From JBGSPQ01 sp041738505 (GTDB lineage Bacteria > Patescibacteriota > Gracilibacteria > UBA1369), in the NCBI GenBank assembly GCA_041738505.1, contig JBGSPQ010000026.1, positions 1-64,000 of the forward strand: a DNA stretch of 64,000 bases, given 5' to 3'. The notes under the pieces were generated by a model that ran no database searches, was not told where the DNA came from, and was given only the letters and a program-made list of their open reading frames with translations. The position numbers were made by a program, and so were the translations under genes. Below, piece by piece: positions 61,426 to 64,000 of the stretch; within the stretch, counting starts at the first letter, position 1, and every line of letters starts with the position of its first letter.

Positions 61426-62520
61426 TCAGTACATTCTTAGCGACGGGTCGGCCAGCGCGTGCAGGTTTTTGAAAGGAGCGCGTGATTTCTTGAAATGGAA
61501 GAAAGCCGCCGCGGCAATCATCGCCGCGTTATCGGTGCAGTAGACGAGTTTTTTGGAAAAACGCAGTTTGGGGGTAATGTTCAGTTTGATTTGTTTGCCT
61601 TTGTGGTCGCGGTAAAAGCCTTCGTCAATTCTTTCGCCGGTGATTTCACGAAGTCGCTTATTGGCCGAAACCCCTCCGGCCAGATGAACCTCTTTCACTT
61701 TATGCAGTACGGCCGCCTTGAGCAGTTTATCCGCAAGAACTTCGCAGGCCGCTTCCTGAAAAGAGGCCGCGCAGTCGGCGATGAATTTTTTGGACAGCCT
61801 TTTTTTATTGGCGAATTCCGTTTTAACCACATTCAAAACCGCCGTTTTCAAGCCCGAAAAACTAAAGTCAAAACTGTCCTTGGCCATGTGCACACGTGGA
61901 AAATTAAACGCTCCCGGATTGCCTTTCTCCGCAACTTTGGCAATTTCCGGGCCGCCCGGATAACCCAGGTTAAGCATCCTCGCCACTTTGTCAAAAGCCT
62001 CTCCGGCCGCGTCGTCCAGCGTTTCCCCCAGCAGTTTGTAATCGGCGTGCGATTTCATCAGCACCAGCTCGTTGTGCCCGCCCGAAACCGTCATCACAAG
62101 CAGGGGAAAGCGGATTGGATCTTTTGGTTCTTCGTCCAGCCAGTTGGCGTAAATGTGACCGGCAATGTGATTCACCGGTATCAGTGGTTTGTTTTTATAG
62201 AGCGCCAGAGTGGAGGCCGCCGTCATGCCGATAATCAGAGAGCTCAACAATCCCGGCCCTTGCGTTACGGCAATCGCGTCTATTTCGTCCCACCCGCATT
62301 TGGCTTCTTTTAGCGCGCGGTCAATCACGGGAATAATCTTTAAAACGTGTTCGCGCGCCGCCACTTCCGGGACGACGCCGCCCGTTTTTTGGTGCAGGGG
62401 TATTTGTGACGCGATCACGTTGGACAAAACTTTTGTGCCGTTTTCCACGACGGCGGCGGCCGTTTCATCGCATGAAGTCTCAATTCCCAGAACGCGCATT
62501 TTTTTTGGGGACCTGGTCAT
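61426..62520 (-). CDS. tsaD: tRNA N6-threonylcarbamoyladenosine synthase subunit TsaD
   Basis: 364 residues from the ATG at 62520. The ATG at 62499 (MRVLGIETSCDETAAAVV) is the more usual start and reduces overlap with the upstream gene from 41 to 20 bp. ASKHA fold with GIETSCDET, the iron/zinc ligands in NHIAGHIYANW and SGGHNEL, LGETLDDAAGEAFDKVAR, and LAGGVSANKRLR; the terminal YCTDNAAMIAAAA is intact. Transfers threonylcarbamoyl to A37 of ANN-decoding tRNAs with TsaB/TsaE/TsaC, not encoded here. Confidence 0.96.
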   Translation of the reverse strand: MTRSPKKMRVLGIETSCDETAAAVVENGTKVLSNVIASQIPLHQKTGGVVPEVAAREHVLKIIPVIDRALKEAKCGWDEIDAIAVTQGPGLLSSLIIGMTAASTLALYKNKPLIPVNHIAGHIYANWLDEEPKDPIRFPLLVMTVSGGHNELVLMKSHADYKLLGETLDDAAGEAFDKVARMLNLGYPGGPEIAKVAEKGNPGAFNFPRVHMAKDSFDFSFSGLKTAVLNVVKTEFANKKRLSKKFIADCAASFQEAACEVLADKLLKAAVLHKVKEVHLAGGVSANKRLREITGERIDEGFYRDHKGKQIKLNITPKLRFSKKLVYCTDNAAMIAAAAFFHFKKSRAPFKNLHALADPSLRMY

Positions 62521-63781
62521 AAATAATATTTAATCCGTACAAAGTCAGGGCGGCAAGATGTTTCGGCTTCAGAACAGTCCGGATAAGGCTTCTTCTTTTG
62601 TCTTTGCTGTCGCAAAACTGGTGAAGAAAACCTTCTTTTTCTTTTTCAATGATTCGGTACAGTCTGTCAAAAGATGAATCACTTTTCATCATATTCCACA
62701 GCAATCGGTATCTTAACTGTTTTTTATAGTATTTGATAAGTTGATTGTGCCTATTGATATTATTTTTCAGACTTTTCAGTGCTCCCGTTTCACCCCGCAG
62801 ATACCTGACAATGAGAGGAGCCGCTTCTATCCCGGAAAGAACAGCCCCCTTGATTCCATCCGCCGCGAAAGCTCCGCAGAAACCCGCGGCATCACCAATT
62901 AAAAGCACATTGTTTGAATGGATGTTCTTCATAACCCCGCCTATCGGTATGTTGTTTCCAAAGGCAAAAACAGGTTTTTTGGGATCGCCGACTATTGATA
63001 TAATTCCTTTTTCAAGCAGAATTTTCACAAATTGTTCCGTTAAAACTCCCGCCTGATTCGTGTCTTTTGAAAGTTTTGCCAGTCCCACGCGGAACGCTTT
63101 TTTGCCGTTGAAAATTGTTGGTGAAAGCCATCCTCCGTATCCCAGAGAAAAAGCTCCGAACCAAAAATGATAAATGGTTTTTTCCGGATTGGGCCCCGGA
63201 TGAACATCACCGTTAAACACCTGCTCATAGCCGAAAAGAAACGTCCGGTTTTTATCAATCCCGTGAATAATGTCGGCCACTTTGCTTTTTCCCCCATCAG
63301 CGCCCGCCAGAAATTTTGTCCTAACCGAATATTCTTCATTGCCCCGCCGAAAGTGAACGACTTTTGGGAATTTAGGATAGTCAACACCGATAAAAACGGT
63401 TTCCATACTCACTGATACGTTAGACGGGAGAGAACCGCGCAATGCGTGAATAAGTGCTTTTGTATCAGTCTGAAAAATCCACGGATCCTCGCTGTGCGAA
63501 ACAAAGTGTGAATAATCCGGAGACATCACGCATATTGAACTGATGGGATTCGTAATATAATCGTCAACATTAAAAAAACCTCCAAGAATATCACGCGTGT
63601 GGGAAGTGATAAGTCCTGTGGATTCAACAGTCTGACCATCCGCCGTTTTGGAATCAACAATCAGAATTTTCATGTCCTTCGGCAGATGATGAGCCAGAGA
63701 AAGCCCGGAGAAGCCCGCGCCAACAATTACAACGTCGAAGTCATTCATTGATATTTTTAAAAAGCTGGAAGATATTAACAT
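62480..63781 (-). CDS. Geranylgeranyl-reductase-like FAD-dependent oxidoreductase
   Basis: Up to 433 residues; the ATG at 63748 (MNDFDVVIVGAGFSG) begins right at the FAD fold and is the more likely start. FAD site VVIVGAGFSGLSLAHHL, GADGGKSKVADI, and a second dinucleotide motif LIGDAAGFCGAFAADGIKGA; GGWLSP resembles the YGWxFP segment of geranylgeranyl reductases. Known members reduce double bonds of isoprenoid chains in lipids or quinones. The C-terminal ~110 residues are basic and helical. Substrate unknown. The stop overlaps the tsaD start region. Confidence 0.85.
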   Translation of the reverse strand: MLISSSFLKISMNDFDVVIVGAGFSGLSLAHHLPKDMKILIVDSKTADGQTVESTGLITSHTRDILGGFFNVDDYITNPISSICVMSPDYSHFVSHSEDPWIFQTDTKALIHALRGSLPSNVSVSMETVFIGVDYPKFPKVVHFRRGNEEYSVRTKFLAGADGGKSKVADIIHGIDKNRTFLFGYEQVFNGDVHPGPNPEKTIYHFWFGAFSLGYGGWLSPTIFNGKKAFRVGLAKLSKDTNQAGVLTEQFVKILLEKGIISIVGDPKKPVFAFGNNIPIGGVMKNIHSNNVLLIGDAAGFCGAFAADGIKGAVLSGIEAAPLIVRYLRGETGALKSLKNNINRHNQLIKYYKKQLRYRLLWNMMKSDSSFDRLYRIIEKEKEGFLHQFCDSKDKRRSLIRTVLKPKHLAALTLYGLNIIYDQVPKKNARSGN

Positions 63782-63826
63782 ACTACTTCTTGATAATTTA
63801 CAACTTTTTTATATATGGAAAGAGTT

Positions 63827-63851
63827 GGGGCGCAGTTATTGACTGCGCCCC
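63827..63851. terminator. GC-rich terminator-type hairpin
   Basis: GGGGCGCAGT / ACTGCGCCCC with a 5-base loop, a perfect 10-bp stem. It lies 12 bp past the stop of the partial frame at the right edge. The T-run is weak, so termination is likely but not certain. Confidence 0.6.
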
Positions 63852-63862
63852 AGTGATTTTGC

Positions 63863-64000
63863 TCACCGCGATGAATTGCGGTTTATTGCATCATCACACT
63901 CTTTACAACGTGTCGCTAGATCTGCGAGCGCAGCCACTTCGCTGCGGGCAGCAGAGTCCAGGCGTCGAGCTCGGCAACCTCCCCCTTGAGACAGGAGAAG
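63863..64000 (-). CDS. Possible C-terminal end of a gene entering from the right edge
   Basis: 46 codons open from the edge to a TGA at 63863. The last residues read RLDSAARSEVAALADLATRC, then KECDDAINRNSSR, helical and coding-like, with a CxxC-type pair (C-K-E-C). A second frame here (EVAELDAWTLLPAAKWLRSQ) is also open for 27 codons, so the frame is not certain. The GC-rich hairpin directly after the stop supports a gene end. Base composition is higher in GC than the neighbouring genes. Confidence 0.35.
   Translation of the reverse strand, partial: LLLSQGGGCRARRLDSAARSEVAALADLATRCKECDDAINRNSSR

Noticed and set aside
1..64000. tRNA or rRNA genes
   Set aside because: No gap contains a T-arm GGTTCRA pattern with an acceptor stem, and no 16S/23S/5S signature was seen.

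Overview
This window looks like a chromosomal segment of a Candidate Phyla Radiation (Patescibacteria) bacterium, most likely Peregrinibacteria-like. The evidence is compact housekeeping genes (ThrRS lacking TGS, HisRS, RecF, UvrA, RecJ, TsaD, MiaA, L10/L7-L12), a small type IV pilus cluster, many secreted proteins of no recognised family, a giant SLH-containing surface protein, and an HNH protein of a type common in these lineages. TGA is used as an ordinary stop codon, which argues against the recoded Gracilibacteria/SR1. This placement is inference from gene content; no 16S rRNA gene and no tRNA gene was seen.

Layout. 0-0.8 kb: 3' part of an HNH gene whose last ~50 bases are repeated downstream. 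0.8-3.9 kb: thrS and recF, divergent. 3.9-7.5 kb: a co-directional cluster of five proteins of unknown function ending in a PrsW-like membrane protease. 7.5-10.5 kb: uvrA. 10.5-10.85 kb: a very AT-rich non-coding stretch with 10-bp-periodic TTTAATAAA-like repeats, followed by a small HTH protein and a 59-residue zinc-ribbon protein. 11.5-32.3 kb: a ~20.7-kb leftward operon encoding a 5,478-residue surface protein and four tightly packed secreted proteins, all four ending in or near a cysteine. 32.4-34.1 kb: a multi-spanning membrane protein. 34.4-40.1 kb: prepilin, PilC, PilB, PilO-like and PilN-like genes. 40.2-45.3 kb: RND permease and its membrane fusion protein. 45.4-46.7 kb: rplJ-rplL with an L10 leader and attenuator. 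46.7-49.9 kb: an accessory island of three paralogues (two DUF4256-like) bracketed by two direct copies of a ~150-bp inverted-repeat element. 50-54.2 kb: miaA, recJ and a DHH phosphoesterase, rightward. 54.2-63.8 kb, leftward: yebC, glycerophosphodiesterase, malic enzyme, two small lipoproteins, an SLH protein, hisS, a flippase-like membrane protein, tsaD and a geranylgeranyl-reductase-like flavoprotein.

How they fit together. Much of the window is devoted to the cell surface: the giant SLH/TSP3 protein and its operon partners, a second SLH protein, two lipoproteins, the pilus and the RND/MFP pair. The strongest candidates for something undescribed are (i) the paralogue island with its flanking structured repeats, whose internal stem shows compensatory changes, (ii) the 20.7-kb secreted-protein operon, (iii) the 3.9-7.5 kb unknown-plus-PrsW cluster, and (iv) the phased AT-rich array at 10.5 kb. 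Recognisable promoters recur as extended -10 boxes of the form TGnTATAAT with very short leaders.
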